Of a stretch of DNA of 64,000 nucleotides, positions 52,450 to 62,971 are shown in pieces (position 1 is the stretch's first letter; every line of letters begins with the position of its first letter). The position numbers were made by a program, and so were the translations under genes. Source of the DNA: CAZJUP01 sp964549275 (lineage in GTDB: Bacteria > Fidelibacterota > Marinisomatia > Marinisomatales > TCS55). The stretch lies in contig CAZJUP010000001.1 in the NCBI GenBank assembly GCA_964549275.1, positions 202,677-266,676 of the forward strand. Reading direction: 5' to 3'. The notes beneath the pieces are model-generated. The model worked only from the letters and a program-made list of their open reading frames with translations. It did not search any database and had not been told where the DNA came from.

Positions 52450-55145
52450 TGCAGCTTCGTGAAGTATATATAGACGGATTTGGTATTTTTAATGATAAAC
52501 AAATTCCCGGGTTTACACCGGGCATAAATCTTGTGTATGGCCCCAACGAATTTGGTAAAACGACTTTCCTTGAATTCATTCGAAGAATATTATTTGGTTT
52601 TCCTGCAAAAAGAGGAAACATAAATCCTTATCCAGCTTTGCTTGGAGGACGATATGGCGGGAGGTTGATTTGTGAATTAAGCAATAGTGATGAAATATCA
52701 GTACACAGGACTGAAGGAACTCATGGAGGACATGTAATCATACAAATCGGAAGCTCTGAATTAACGGGTCAGGATGAATTAAATAGACTGCTTGGATCTA
52801 TTTCAAAAACATTTTATGAAAATGTGTATGCATTCAGTTTAAATGAACTCCAAGAGATAGACTCTTTAAGTGATGATGAGATTCGTAATCGTATTTATGG
52901 TGCAGGGCTCGAGCTTGGAGGAAAATCATTAACCACTATTAAAAAAGTGTTTACCGATCATGGTGATCCCATATTTAAACCAAGTGGTAAAAAACACTTA
53001 ATGAATCATATTTATGACAATTTAAAGAAACATGAAACCAATATAAGAGAAATCCAAAAAGGGCTGGAGGAATTTGAAGAATTAAAAGATGAAAAGGAAC
53101 GACTCGAAGCTGAAATTGAAAAGTTAGAAAATGAAATTCAGCACAGAACTGAACTGAAATACAATTTCCAAAACATGCAGAAACTTTACACCAATGTTAT
53201 CAATCTGAAAACCACTGAAGCAGAATTGGACGGATTGGAAGACATTAAAGACTTCCCTGAAGATGCGTTGGACACTTATACATCTCTAAATAGCGAGCTT
53301 GATTCTATACGCGAAAAAATTGATGAAAAAGAGGTTGATAAAGATACCCTAACAAGCAAATGTGGTTCTTTGTCTTTTAACGAACCATTAATTAAAGTTG
53401 AATCCACAGTGATTTCATTACAAGAGTTAAGCAAAAAATATTCATCTTCCTTCAAGGATTATAAAACAGTTGATAGGGATAATGATAACTTGAAGAAGGA
53501 AGTCGAAAAGGCAATAAAAAACCTCGGTGAAAATTGGTCGGATGAAAAGATCAGAAATTTTGAATTGGGTCATAAACAGAATGACAAACTTAATGACCTG
53601 AAGTCAAGTTTAAATGAAACACAATTAAAGTTACATGACACTAACGTAAAGTTGGAGCAACATCTGGATCTGAAATCTGCTAAAACGACATCAGAGATAA
53701 TCAGCCTAAAATTCTATAAAAAATCTCATTTAATAATCACAGTTATGGGCGTGCTTGGTGTTATTATTGGAATCCTTTCTTCACAATGGACTCTGGTTGG
53801 TTTTTCAGTTGCATTTGCATTAATAGGATGGTTTGTTGGCAGAAAATTAAAATCAAGAGATTCCATCCAAGTAGTAGATCCTGTCGAAAAAAGGTTAAGA
53901 GATCAATTAGATGAATCTAAAAAGAACTATAACGATTCATATTCTAATTGGGAGAACACGTTAAATGAACTTGGATTTGAAGAAGTATCTCCATCTGAAT
54001 TTGAAAAAATGCTTCACTCAATTGATAAAATAAAATCTGATCTTTCGTCTATTAACGAGTATGAATATAGGTTGACGAGAATGCAAAGTACATTCGATGA
54101 AGTGAAAGAATTACATGATGGAGTTAAGGCAGTAGTGGATGACTCAACAATCAGCGATAACATCGAGACAAATATTAAAATATTTTCACAACTTCTTACT
54201 AAAGCGAAGGAGATAAAAAATCAAAAAGATAGTCTACAAGAACAGATTAATGAATTAGACATAAGAATATCTTCACTTGATACAAGCTTGAAAGATAAAG
54301 AAAAAGAAATCCAGGATTATATTTCATCAATACGAGCGGAAAATTTCGAGGACATGAAACACAAGGACAATATTCTTAATAAGAAAAATGAGTTGTCAGG
54401 TATAATAAACGATGAAACCAATATTATTCAATCAGCTGTGGGTGGTGGAAAACATTTTGAAAAATTCATAGAAAATATTTCAGAATCAACACCTGATAAA
54501 ATCGATGCAGAAATTGAAGTAAATAAGGGAAAGCTAACGGAATTGTCGGATCAACGTACTGAGATTAATCAAAACATTGGCAAGTTGCAGAACAAAATTG
54601 ACAGTTTATCTTCAAACGATGAATTATTACGCAACCAAAATGAATTGGAAATAAACAAAACCCTCTTGAAAGATACAGCAGGTGAATGGGTTAAATCTAA
54701 AATTGCCCTTAATATTTTAGAGAAAGCTATATCAAAATATGAAAATACAAGACAGCCAGATGTAATAAATACTGCAAAGGATGTTTTCTCTAATATTACG
54801 AATTCACAATACCCAACAGTCCAAATGCAAGCGGAAAGCCAGGAATTGATTATAAAAGATTCCACAGGAAACAGCAAAAAGGTAACTGAAATGAGTCGGG
54901 GCACACTGGAGGAATTATATTTTTCAATGAGACTTGGATTGGTTGAGGAATATGAAAAAAGAGTAGAACCAATGCCGTTTGTCATGGATGATACTTTTGT
55001 GAATTTTGATGACGAAAGAGGACAACTTGCAATTGAGGCCTTAAATAGATTTGCTAAAGATCGTCAAGTAATCGTCTTAACCTGTCATAAGAGCATAATG
55101 GATATTTTTAAATCAACAAATGCGACTATAATTACAATTGAATAA
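52449..55145 (+). CDS. YhaN/SbcC-like AAA ATPase with membrane hairpin
   Basis: This 898-residue protein has a Rad50/SbcC-type split ATPase: YGPNEFGKTTFLEF (Walker A, about residue 32), signature EMSRGTLEELYFSM (about 814) and PFVMDDTFVNFDDERG (Walker B, about 842). Two long coiled-coil arms enclose hydrophobic segments at about residues 425-466 (LIITVMGVLGVIIGILS and LVGFSVAFALIGWFVG), a hallmark of YhaN-type proteins rather than classical SbcC. Partner of the preceding phosphoesterase. Confidence 0.85.
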   Translation: MQLREVYIDGFGIFNDKQIPGFTPGINLVYGPNEFGKTTFLEFIRRILFGFPAKRGNINPYPALLGGRYGGRLICELSNSDEISVHRTEGTHGGHVIIQIGSSELTGQDELNRLLGSISKTFYENVYAFSLNELQEIDSLSDDEIRNRIYGAGLELGGKSLTTIKKVFTDHGDPIFKPSGKKHLMNHIYDNLKKHETNIREIQKGLEEFEELKDEKERLEAEIEKLENEIQHRTELKYNFQNMQKLYTNVINLKTTEAELDGLEDIKDFPEDALDTYTSLNSELDSIREKIDEKEVDKDTLTSKCGSLSFNEPLIKVESTVISLQELSKKYSSSFKDYKTVDRDNDNLKKEVEKAIKNLGENWSDEKIRNFELGHKQNDKLNDLKSSLNETQLKLHDTNVKLEQHLDLKSAKTTSEIISLKFYKKSHLIITVMGVLGVIIGILSSQWTLVGFSVAFALIGWFVGRKLKSRDSIQVVDPVEKRLRDQLDESKKNYNDSYSNWENTLNELGFEEVSPSEFEKMLHSIDKIKSDLSSINEYEYRLTRMQSTFDEVKELHDGVKAVVDDSTISDNIETNIKIFSQLLTKAKEIKNQKDSLQEQINELDIRISSLDTSLKDKEKEIQDYISSIRAENFEDMKHKDNILNKKNELSGIINDETNIIQSAVGGGKHFEKFIENISESTPDKIDAEIEVNKGKLTELSDQRTEINQNIGKLQNKIDSLSSNDELLRNQNELEINKTLLKDTAGEWVKSKIALNILEKAISKYENTRQPDVINTAKDVFSNITNSQYPTVQMQAESQELIIKDSTGNSKKVTEMSRGTLEELYFSMRLGLVEEYEKRVEPMPFVMDDTFVNFDDERGQLAIEALNRFAKDRQVIVLTCHKSIMDIFKSTNATIITIE

Positions 55146-55262
55146 ATCAGATATAAATATTCATAAATTTTATTCAATTGGTATATATGAAAAAATCGGA
55201 GTCTATAAAATCATTGATTCAAACAAAAGAAACATATTCTGACGATAGAAATGGTTGAATAA

Positions 55263-58200
55263 ATGTCAAATCTTTCAAGAGCAACAAATTTAGACAAAAA
55301 CATAATGATCCGTGCCTGTGCAGGTGCTGGAAAAACATATGCTTTGACAAAACGGTACATAAATATTCTCGATAATTATGCCCGAGAATCTTTAAAACAG
55401 CCAATAGAATCCTGGCGTGGACCGAGAAATATCCTTGTCATTACTTTTACTAAGAAAGCCACTGCGGAAATGGCAAATAGGATATATGATGAAGTCTATA
55501 ATCTTGTCCATGGAAAACAAGTTAGTCAATCCGATGGCATACCGGAGTTTGGGAAAAATATTGAAACTCTTGCTAAGAATGACAGTCGATATATCCCCTG
55601 GTTGCAAAGAGAATTCTCCCGTTCTCAAATAATGACGATCGATGCTTTATGCCATATGATCCTGATGGATAATCCTATTAAGGCAGGAATTGATCCTGGT
55701 ATTTCTACTGAAGAAGAAGCAGAGGTACGGGAACTAATAAACAGTGCTCAAAATGATTTTATAACAGGAATAGCTAAAGAATATGACCCTGATTTAAAAA
55801 AACTTATAGATGGAATTGGACTATTTAATGTCAGGCAGTACTTATCCTACCTGGATGATCATCCGGTTGAGCTTGAACAAATAGTTGAGCTTTTGAGTCA
55901 TTCGGATGAGGATATTTTATCGGAGTGGAGAGATCTATATGAGCCAAAAGGATTACCAATTGATGATGTTATAAGTGAGTTTAGAGAATTCATAAAAGAA
56001 ATAACAGGCAAAAATTTTAATGAGACGATTAGAACTCAGTGGGAAGAATATGAAATAATAGTAAAAGAATACGATGGATGTCCTATTAATGAACGATTTT
56101 CTTATTATGCAGAGAGTATCCATCCCTTATTCTTAACTGGTAAGAATTACAGGAAATCACTTTCCACTGGTAATCAAGGAAATTGGAAAGAGGCAGGATT
56201 AACAGCAGATGATAAAAGGGATTTTGATCGTCGAGCAAAGGAGTTTATGCAATCCCTTTTGGAGAGATTACCAGTCACATCAATCGATAGATTATTCACC
56301 TCTTATGATTCCAGAGCGATACCTCTTATCCGATCCTTGCTAGACGTATATAGCAGGTATGCAGAATACTTGGAAAAGCGCAAGCGTCAGGAAGGTATTC
56401 TTACCTTTACCGATGTAATAGTGAAAACCAGGAAGCTGCTGCAGAATGATATATCAATAGCTCAGAAATATAGTGACCGCTACGACCATATTCTGGTGGA
56501 TGAATTTCAAGATACCAATGATTTGCGCTGGGATATCGTTAAGGCAATTGCAACCGGAGACAGTGAATTACGAGAGAATGGCATATTCCTGGTTGGTGAT
56601 GAGAAACAATCGATTTATCGATTTCAAAATGCTGATGTCACGGTCATGAATAGAACCCAGGTTGATTTGGAAAAAACCGGCAATTTTGATCCGATTGAAT
56701 TCGCTGATAATTACAGATCCTCAGAATGGTTAATACAAAAATGTATAAATCCATTATTCGAAAATATTCTATACACTGAAGATGAAAATCAGGCAGAAGA
56801 AATAAAAAAGCAGGAATACGAAGCCGAGTATCAAAAGACCTGTTATCCTGAAAACAAGACCAGGCAGGATCGAGAATTTGATAAATCAATCAATAGCTTC
56901 TTTGATTTAGATATTCTTGCAGTAACGACTGATAAAAAAAATGAGTTTAAGAAAAACCCCCTTTCTTACGCACGCCACGTTGCGAAATTAGTTAAAGGGG
57001 TGCTAGCAAAGATTAACAGTCAACCGGAATGGGAATCACTTAAAGGCTCTCCCAGAATTGGCATATTACTCCGTCAAATAAAAACCAATTCAGTTTTGTT
57101 CCGGGAAGCGTTCCGGGAAGAGGGCGTCGAATTAGAAATTGTTGGCGGACGAGGATTTTGGAGCCGCCAGGAAGTAATGGATATTGAAGCGATACTGTCA
57201 TTCTTGCTAAATCCATTGGATGATGTGGCTATGATTACCTTATTACGTTCTCCAATTTTTGCTTTTGATGATATTATTCTGAATGATTTATTGAAGGAGG
57301 ATCGATGGGGGAAATCAATTTATGAAGCAATAGCTTCTGAACTTCGGGATATAAGATTAGAACTGGAAGATTGGATTTCAAAGTCAAAGCACCTACCAAT
57401 TGACAGGCTCTTATTTGATATTTTTAATAACAACCATCGGGATCTGGGCTATTTCAGTGAAATGGACGGAAAACAAAGATGGGCAAATCTCCAGAAATGT
57501 ATTAATCTGATTCATTCATGGTCGCTGCAAGGTATGAATCTTTCAGATATCAGGGACAGGATGATAGAAAGGGCTCAACAGGATGTCGATGGTAACTTTG
57601 CCGTATTACCCACTACAAGTGATGTGGTGCTAATGTCGATACATCAGGCAAAAGGGCTTGAGTTCCCAATTGTAATTGTACCAGACTTACAGCGGAAATT
57701 TCAATATTCAAGAACGTCATCCATCCTGCTGGAACGACTGTATAGTAAAGATGGTAATTCTCAAACTGAACTTGGATTAACCTTAAACACAATTACCGGT
57801 GATTCAGGACCAACAGCATTATTAAAAGCACTGAAAGAACAGGTAAAAGCTGAAGAGTTTACTGAGGATAAAAGGTTGCTGTATGTGGCTGTTACCAGAG
57901 CAAAGTATGGTGTGTTGCTTTCCGGCTATGTCGAAGAATTGAGAAATGGGTTCTCAGATCCGAAACAATTAAACGAGGCAAATAATTTCCTTGACTGGGT
58001 TAGGGACATTTATGGGATTACAGGTGATATTATTTCCAGTGGGACACTCCCCGATTCTGTTGAAACGCCGAATATCTCAATATCTCATTTTGAAGGTGAT
58101 TACATAGAGACTCAATCTATGGAAAAAATTACTTTAGACCTCTTGGATGAAAGTACAAACCATCCTACATACAAACGTGTTAGTGTTCATGATTTATTGG

Positions 58201-61200
58201 GTGATGCAGAAATTTTCACCAGTGATGATACTGAAGAAAACGAACTCAGCGGGATTGCTTTTGGGAATCTAATACATAAGATTTTTGATAAAAATTGGCT
58301 GGATTATGCTACCCATTGGGATGAAATCGTATCCTGGGAAGAATCAGAAGAAAAGAAATTTGATATAGAGAATAATGAAGAAAAGCTTAAAGAATATTTA
58401 GATAGACTTCAGAGGTTGTCAATAACGGAGAAAATATCACAATTACCAGTTTCCGAAAAATTCACTGAACACCAGGTAACCTGTTTGATTTACTCTGAAG
58501 ATGGAATGAAAGTATATGAACTTACAGGTGTGTTGGATCTGTTATACAAAGACGATAATGAATGGGTTGTTCTGGACTATAAAACAGACAGTAATCGTGA
58601 TCAGCAGCCGAGATATGAAAAACAGATTCAGTTATATCTTCAGATGATCAAATACTTATATGGTTTTGAAAATTTGCGTGGTGAAATATTTTACACATAC
58701 GACGGAGTAATAGTACCTGTCGAATATCAAGACAACTATTTAAGCCAGTTGGAATTTGAAGGAACGCAAGGTTGGAAATTTTTCCAATTGGATAAATTAC
58801 CCGGACAATTAAGGCACGACTATCCTGAAGTGGAAAATGATGCCATAATAATGTGTCCTACGAGACGTTGGGCAAACGAATTAAAAATGATCCTGGTAAA
58901 ACAAGGAAAACTATTACCCTCGCATTTGATTATATATCCAGGAATATTTGATGAAATCATAGATTGGGGTCAACTGCGCAAACTAACACAAATAGACAAA
59001 CGGGCATTGATACGAAAAATATTTGGTAATGAATTTGGGGGTAAAAACTTTTATGATTTTCCAGGATTACTTTCTTCGATAGTCTCGGCCTTTGACTATG
59101 TAGATCAACACAATTTGAAACCCCAAAAAAGAATCGAAGAGTATTTCGAACGCTATGAAGATGAATTGAATAAGAACAATTTTTGCACTGATATTATCCC
59201 ATTTATAGAAAACCAGATCGATTGGGCTGATAATCAATTAATTATTGACGGATGTATTGCTGTAACTGAGAAAGAACTTGATGTGTATAAAACCCTCACT
59301 AAAAAGGCAAGACAAGTGAACTATCTTCCGCTCAATGGAGAATCACAACCTGAATTCAATTATAATTTGGAAAACCTGAGTTTTGATGAAATCATCATAC
59401 CACCATCTGCTGAGTTTCATTATTATAGACCTTTTGATTTGGAAGAGGAGCTGGATGTTCTCGCTACGATTATTCTTTCAGAAAAGGGAAATGGAGTAGA
59501 TTATAAGGATATGCTCATCGTGCTGCCATCTATGGAGTTGTATGTTCCGCGCTTATTAAATGTTTTGCACAGGTATCAAATTCCCCTGACGCTGGCTAAA
59601 CGTGAACCCATTATAGAACGGCCAGTTATTAAAGCGGCAATGATGCTGTTAAAGCTGATTCAACAGGATAATCCGGACTGGAAGACGGTGCGTACCTGTT
59701 TTTCACATCCATTAGGACTTACATTAGTTCCGGAACCAACGAGGGCAGAATTTATAGATAATCTAAAGAAATGTGATCTGGTGTTAAGAAAGTCCGGCAT
59801 TAAAAAATTTAGTAAAGCTGATGATGTGTTCTTTAGCACAAAAGAGGCAGATAAGAGCTTTCCCGATGATCTGCTTGGTTCTGCAAAAAGCGCAGCTGAT
59901 ACCATTTCAAAAATTACGAAATCTATACATTGTGATAATGAATTTGAAATTGGTAAACAGTTTGAGTCGATTATTGAGTCAGTTACAGAGGAATATACTT
60001 CTACTGATGAAATGGAAATCAAATCGCTTGAAGAATTAATTAAATCTGTAAAACATCTAAACAGTGCAATTGATGGCGCTGGATTGACATTATCAGGGTT
60101 CATATTCCATAGGGAACTAGAAGAAGCTCTATCCAATATTGAAATCCCCACATATGAACAAGACTGGGGGATTCAGGTTGTTTCTGTCCCGGATTCAACC
60201 AATATTCGTCGTAAAGTATTATTTGCCTTGGGTCTGTCTCAGTCTGATTTTCCATCGATTACAGAAGGGAATTTCCTGGTCGATGGATTTGAAGATTATC
60301 ATGATGTAACTAACCGTCTAATATACCAATCATGGTTTGAGAATTTTGAGGAAGTTTATTTAACCTGTCCGGTAAAGGATTCCGATGGAAAGGATCAGCA
60401 GTACTCAGTATTTTTAGAACCTCTTGGCCATCCGGAGGAAATTCCAACAACTTTTAATGATATTAATTATTCCAGGAAGAAAGAGACCACAGGGAAAGAA
60501 ATAATATGTTATACCGAAAACCAAAATCTGAAGAGACAGATTGACAGGCATAACGCTTTACTTTTGAATAACCCTTTAGATACGAAGTATTTTGGATCAT
60601 TGGGATCCCAGCAGGATTATTTAATTGATCATCCGCTATCTGCTACCCAGCTGGATAAATTAGCAAACACACCTTTGTATTTCCTTATGACTCGTGGATG
60701 GAATGTCACTGAAACAGATATGGAAGTATCTGAAGCAATGCAGAGAGGATCGCTCATACATGAAGTCCTAGAGGGATTTGGCAACTTATCTCCTGATGAT
60801 GGCTGGACAATTAATCGCACGAATCAAGAATTAGCAAAAAAGAAAATGGCTGAAGTGTTTGAAGCTACACTTGAAAGAAAGCAATTGGAGATTAATTCGG
60901 ATCTTGAGGTTTACGCCAATTATTATCCATTTATTTTTGAATCAGAAAGTGGTGATATTCGTGGTTTATTGTTAAAAATACTTGATGAAGATTTGGCAAG
61001 GATAAAGGATTTCAAATTTGTATCAGCAGAGCAGGGATTTGGTTATAAAGATGAATGGGAACTGTTTGAAATAAATCATCCGATTTTAGGATCTGCGGTA
61101 TTCCGTGGGAAAATTGACCGCATAGACAAGAATGATGAGATTAAAACAATTGTTGCAGTTGATTTTAAGACCGGTAAGATTGATTGGAATTCAGTTGAAG

Positions 61201-61568
61201 AATTTCGTGCATTCCAACTGCCACTATACTATCAGGTATTGAAACGAGAATTCCCTGATTATAAAACAATGATAACATTTCGTCAGATAAAATCTTTTAA
61301 AGATAATCAATATGGATTCAATAATTACTGGTTAGGTGATATTGATGATAATGGTATGCCCGAACTTGGAGTCAAAAAGCATAAAAGACACATTGGTAAT
61401 ACTGGATTAATTGGACTGAATGATGAAATTCTCAATTGCCTTGCTCCCATTGCAGAAGGGAAGTTTAGATTATATGTAGAGGGAGTGGATTCATCTAAGA
61501 TCAACTACTACCATCTGAATGCTGCTTCTCGGTTAGAGACAGTTAAATTTATCGTTGAATCATTATGA
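55263..61568 (+). CDS. AddA-AddB fusion helicase-nuclease
   Basis: This 2101-residue protein begins as a UvrD/AddA-type helicase: CAGAGKTYALTKRY (about residue 18), ILVDEFQDTND (about 411), VGDEKQSIYRFQ (about 440), MSIHQAKGLEFPIVI (about 789) and YVAVTRAKYGVLL (about 873). A first RecB-like nuclease follows: FGNLIHKIF (about 999), TGVLDLLY, VVLDYKTD, QIQLYLQM (1082-1130). From about residue 1190 the pattern changes to AddB: an inactive helicase-like part (PTRRWANELKMIL without Walker A, RRKVLFALGLSQSDFPS). A second nuclease then shows LSATQLDKLANTPLYFL, GSLIHEVLEGF, FRGKIDRID, VAVDFKTGK and QLPLYYQVL (about 1790-2000). No iron-sulphur cysteines are evident in this second nuclease. AddA and AddB are normally separate proteins. 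It follows YhaO/YhaN. Confidence 0.85.
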   Translation: MSNLSRATNLDKNIMIRACAGAGKTYALTKRYINILDNYARESLKQPIESWRGPRNILVITFTKKATAEMANRIYDEVYNLVHGKQVSQSDGIPEFGKNIETLAKNDSRYIPWLQREFSRSQIMTIDALCHMILMDNPIKAGIDPGISTEEEAEVRELINSAQNDFITGIAKEYDPDLKKLIDGIGLFNVRQYLSYLDDHPVELEQIVELLSHSDEDILSEWRDLYEPKGLPIDDVISEFREFIKEITGKNFNETIRTQWEEYEIIVKEYDGCPINERFSYYAESIHPLFLTGKNYRKSLSTGNQGNWKEAGLTADDKRDFDRRAKEFMQSLLERLPVTSIDRLFTSYDSRAIPLIRSLLDVYSRYAEYLEKRKRQEGILTFTDVIVKTRKLLQNDISIAQKYSDRYDHILVDEFQDTNDLRWDIVKAIATGDSELRENGIFLVGDEKQSIYRFQNADVTVMNRTQVDLEKTGNFDPIEFADNYRSSEWLIQKCINPLFENILYTEDENQAEEIKKQEYEAEYQKTCYPENKTRQDREFDKSINSFFDLDILAVTTDKKNEFKKNPLSYARHVAKLVKGVLAKINSQPEWESLKGSPRIGILLRQIKTNSVLFREAFREEGVELEIVGGRGFWSRQEVMDIEAILSFLLNPLDDVAMITLLRSPIFAFDDIILNDLLKEDRWGKSIYEAIASELRDIRLELEDWISKSKHLPIDRLLFDIFNNNHRDLGYFSEMDGKQRWANLQKCINLIHSWSLQGMNLSDIRDRMIERAQQDVDGNFAVLPTTSDVVLMSIHQAKGLEFPIVIVPDLQRKFQYSRTSSILLERLYSKDGNSQTELGLTLNTITGDSGPTALLKALKEQVKAEEFTEDKRLLYVAVTRAKYGVLLSGYVEELRNGFSDPKQLNEANNFLDWVRDIYGITGDIISSGTLPDSVETPNISISHFEGDYIETQSMEKITLDLLDESTNHPTYKRVSVHDLLGDAEIFTSDDTEENELSGIAFGNLIHKIFDKNWLDYATHWDEIVSWEESEEKKFDIENNEEKLKEYLDRLQRLSITEKISQLPVSEKFTEHQVTCLIYSEDGMKVYELTGVLDLLYKDDNEWVVLDYKTDSNRDQQPRYEKQIQLYLQMIKYLYGFENLRGEIFYTYDGVIVPVEYQDNYLSQLEFEGTQGWKFFQLDKLPGQLRHDYPEVENDAIIMCPTRRWANELKMILVKQGKLLPSHLIIYPGIFDEIIDWGQLRKLTQIDKRALIRKIFGNEFGGKNFYDFPGLLSSIVSAFDYVDQHNLKPQKRIEEYFERYEDELNKNNFCTDIIPFIENQIDWADNQLIIDGCIAVTEKELDVYKTLTKKARQVNYLPLNGESQPEFNYNLENLSFDEIIIPPSAEFHYYRPFDLEEELDVLATIILSEKGNGVDYKDMLIVLPSMELYVPRLLNVLHRYQIPLTLAKREPIIERPVIKAAMMLLKLIQQDNPDWKTVRTCFSHPLGLTLVPEPTRAEFIDNLKKCDLVLRKSGIKKFSKADDVFFSTKEADKSFPDDLLGSAKSAADTISKITKSIHCDNEFEIGKQFESIIESVTEEYTSTDEMEIKSLEELIKSVKHLNSAIDGAGLTLSGFIFHRELEEALSNIEIPTYEQDWGIQVVSVPDSTNIRRKVLFALGLSQSDFPSITEGNFLVDGFEDYHDVTNRLIYQSWFENFEEVYLTCPVKDSDGKDQQYSVFLEPLGHPEEIPTTFNDINYSRKKETTGKEIICYTENQNLKRQIDRHNALLLNNPLDTKYFGSLGSQQDYLIDHPLSATQLDKLANTPLYFLMTRGWNVTETDMEVSEAMQRGSLIHEVLEGFGNLSPDDGWTINRTNQELAKKKMAEVFEATLERKQLEINSDLEVYANYYPFIFESESGDIRGLLLKILDEDLARIKDFKFVSAEQGFGYKDEWELFEINHPILGSAVFRGKIDRIDKNDEIKTIVAVDFKTGKIDWNSVEEFRAFQLPLYYQVLKREFPDYKTMITFRQIKSFKDNQYGFNNYWLGDIDDNGMPELGVKKHKRHIGNTGLIGLNDEILNCLAPIAEGKFRLYVEGVDSSKINYYHLNAASRLETVKFIVESL

Positions 61569-61572
61569 AATT

Positions 61573-61677
61573 ATGACTCTTAATCAAATAGCAATGGAAT
61601 TACTATTTGTTGAAATTAATATGTTAACAAAGAATTACGAGCAATTATGTTCAAATAGGAGGTTTAATAATGAATAA
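61573..61677 (+). CDS. Possible small ORF (34 aa)
   Basis: The frame begins MTLNQIAMELLFVEINMLTK, starts 4 bp after the large helicase stop and overlaps the WYL gene start by 8 bp. There is no ribosome site of note. It is weakly supported; it could be a coupling leader for the downstream gene. Confidence 0.25.
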   Translation: MTLNQIAMELLFVEINMLTKNYEQLCSNRRFNNE

Positions 61678-61963
61678 CAAGATATGTACTGCAATTCGGT
61701 CGAAAAAATTATTACGATTTCGTTATAACGAAGGAAATAGGACAGTAGAATCCTACTGTTATGGCGAAACTAAAAATGGAAAGGAGTTGTTAAGGGCGTA
61801 CCAGATTACTGGTTATAGCGAATCTGGTGAAAGGATTGATTGGAAGCTGTTTTCAGTGGAAAAACTAAAGAATATTAGAGTCCTAGAAGAAAATTTTACT
61901 GGCAGAAGGCCTGATTATAATCCAAACGACCCAGTGATAGAAAAAGTATATTGCCGTGTATAG
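61670..61963 (+). CDS. WYL-domain protein (97 aa)
   Basis: This small protein is a WYL-like module (CTAIRSKKLLRFRYNEGNRTVE, LRAYQITGYSESG, DWKLFSVEKLKNIRVL, RPDYNPNDPVIEKVYCRV). WYL domains bind ligands or single-stranded nucleic acid and regulate many defence systems. A strong AGGAGG site precedes the ATG. The frame continues past the TAG for 36 codons (see finding). Confidence 0.75.
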   Translation: MNNKICTAIRSKKLLRFRYNEGNRTVESYCYGETKNGKELLRAYQITGYSESGERIDWKLFSVEKLKNIRVLEENFTGRRPDYNPNDPVIEKVYCRV

Positions 61964-62083
61964 CTACTACGCCATAATAATAAACGTAAAATAGTCACTA
62001 AAAATGTCGAGAATACTATTGATGACATTCAGTCAGCCTCAAAAGAAGTTAAGAAAAGAATTAATCAGTACTAAATTGGCACC

Positions 62084-62965
62084 ATGTTCTACAGAAGAAA
62101 AATAGCTCTATCCATTTTGCAAGTTTTTGGTAGAGAAATCTCTAACACAGATTTCCAAAAGTATTTGTTCCTATTTATAAAAAAACAAACAAAACCGGCA
62201 TACGATTTTGTACCGTATCGATTTGGGTGTTTTTCATTTCAATCATATGCAGATAAAAGGGCATTAACAAAATATGGTATTTTGAAAGACTCTGATAGTT
62301 GGCAGAAAAACGATTCGGTTGATTATTTAGGACAACTTACAAAGGAAGATCAGAAATTGCTTTTGGATCTGAAAGTGGAATATAATTCGATTTATGGGAA
62401 ACCTTTAATCAGAAAAGTATACAATAATTATCCCTACTATGCTATTAAGAGTGAAATTCTAAGTGAGAATATGACCAATAGTGAAATCCAAAATATTGAC
62501 AGCCATAGACCTCAGGATAGTACACCAATTTTATTTTCGATCGGTTATGAAGGAAAGAGTATCGATTTCTATTTAAACCAGTTGGTAGAAAAAAATATTA
62601 GGTTATTATGTGATGTAAGAAAAAATCCCTTAAGTATGAAATATGGCTTTTCTAAGAAACAACTCCAGGATGCTTTAAAAAAGCTGGGAATAGAATACAT
62701 TCATCTACCTGAATTAGGGATTGCGTCCAATAAAAGAAAAGAATTGAAATCTCTTGAAGATTATCAAAAATTATTCCGGGAATATGAAAGCACGACGATA
62801 AAATCTCATACTGAGAGTATTATAAAGCTAATTAATTTGATCCGGAGTAAAAAAAGGATCGCGGTTACTTGTTTTGAGGCCGATCATCATTATTGTCATA
62901 GAAATAGTGTAGTTAAAGCTGTTGTTGCAAATGCGAAACCCTTTTTCAAAGTTTCTCATATATAA
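62084..62965 (+). CDS. DUF488 protein with N-terminal winged-helix-like domain
   Basis: This 293-residue protein has a C-terminal DUF488 domain (PILFSIGYEGKSIDFYLNQL, LLCDVRKNPLSMKYGF, ITCFEADHHYCHR-type ending at AVTCFEADHHYCHRNSV). Residues 1-110 look like a small winged-helix unit of the kind seen in defence-linked proteins (YDFVPYRFGCFSFQSYADKR). DUF488 genes often sit at the ends of defence islands; the biochemical role is unclear. There is no strong ribosome site. Confidence 0.75.
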   Translation: MFYRRKIALSILQVFGREISNTDFQKYLFLFIKKQTKPAYDFVPYRFGCFSFQSYADKRALTKYGILKDSDSWQKNDSVDYLGQLTKEDQKLLLDLKVEYNSIYGKPLIRKVYNNYPYYAIKSEILSENMTNSEIQNIDSHRPQDSTPILFSIGYEGKSIDFYLNQLVEKNIRLLCDVRKNPLSMKYGFSKKQLQDALKKLGIEYIHLPELGIASNKRKELKSLEDYQKLFREYESTTIKSHTESIIKLINLIRSKKRIAVTCFEADHHYCHRNSVVKAVVANAKPFFKVSHI

Positions 62966-62971
62966 TTCAGT

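Noticed and set aside
59660..60151. A 163-codon minus-strand frame inside the AddA-AddB fusion
   Set aside because: It is antisense to a region with continuous AddB-like coding.
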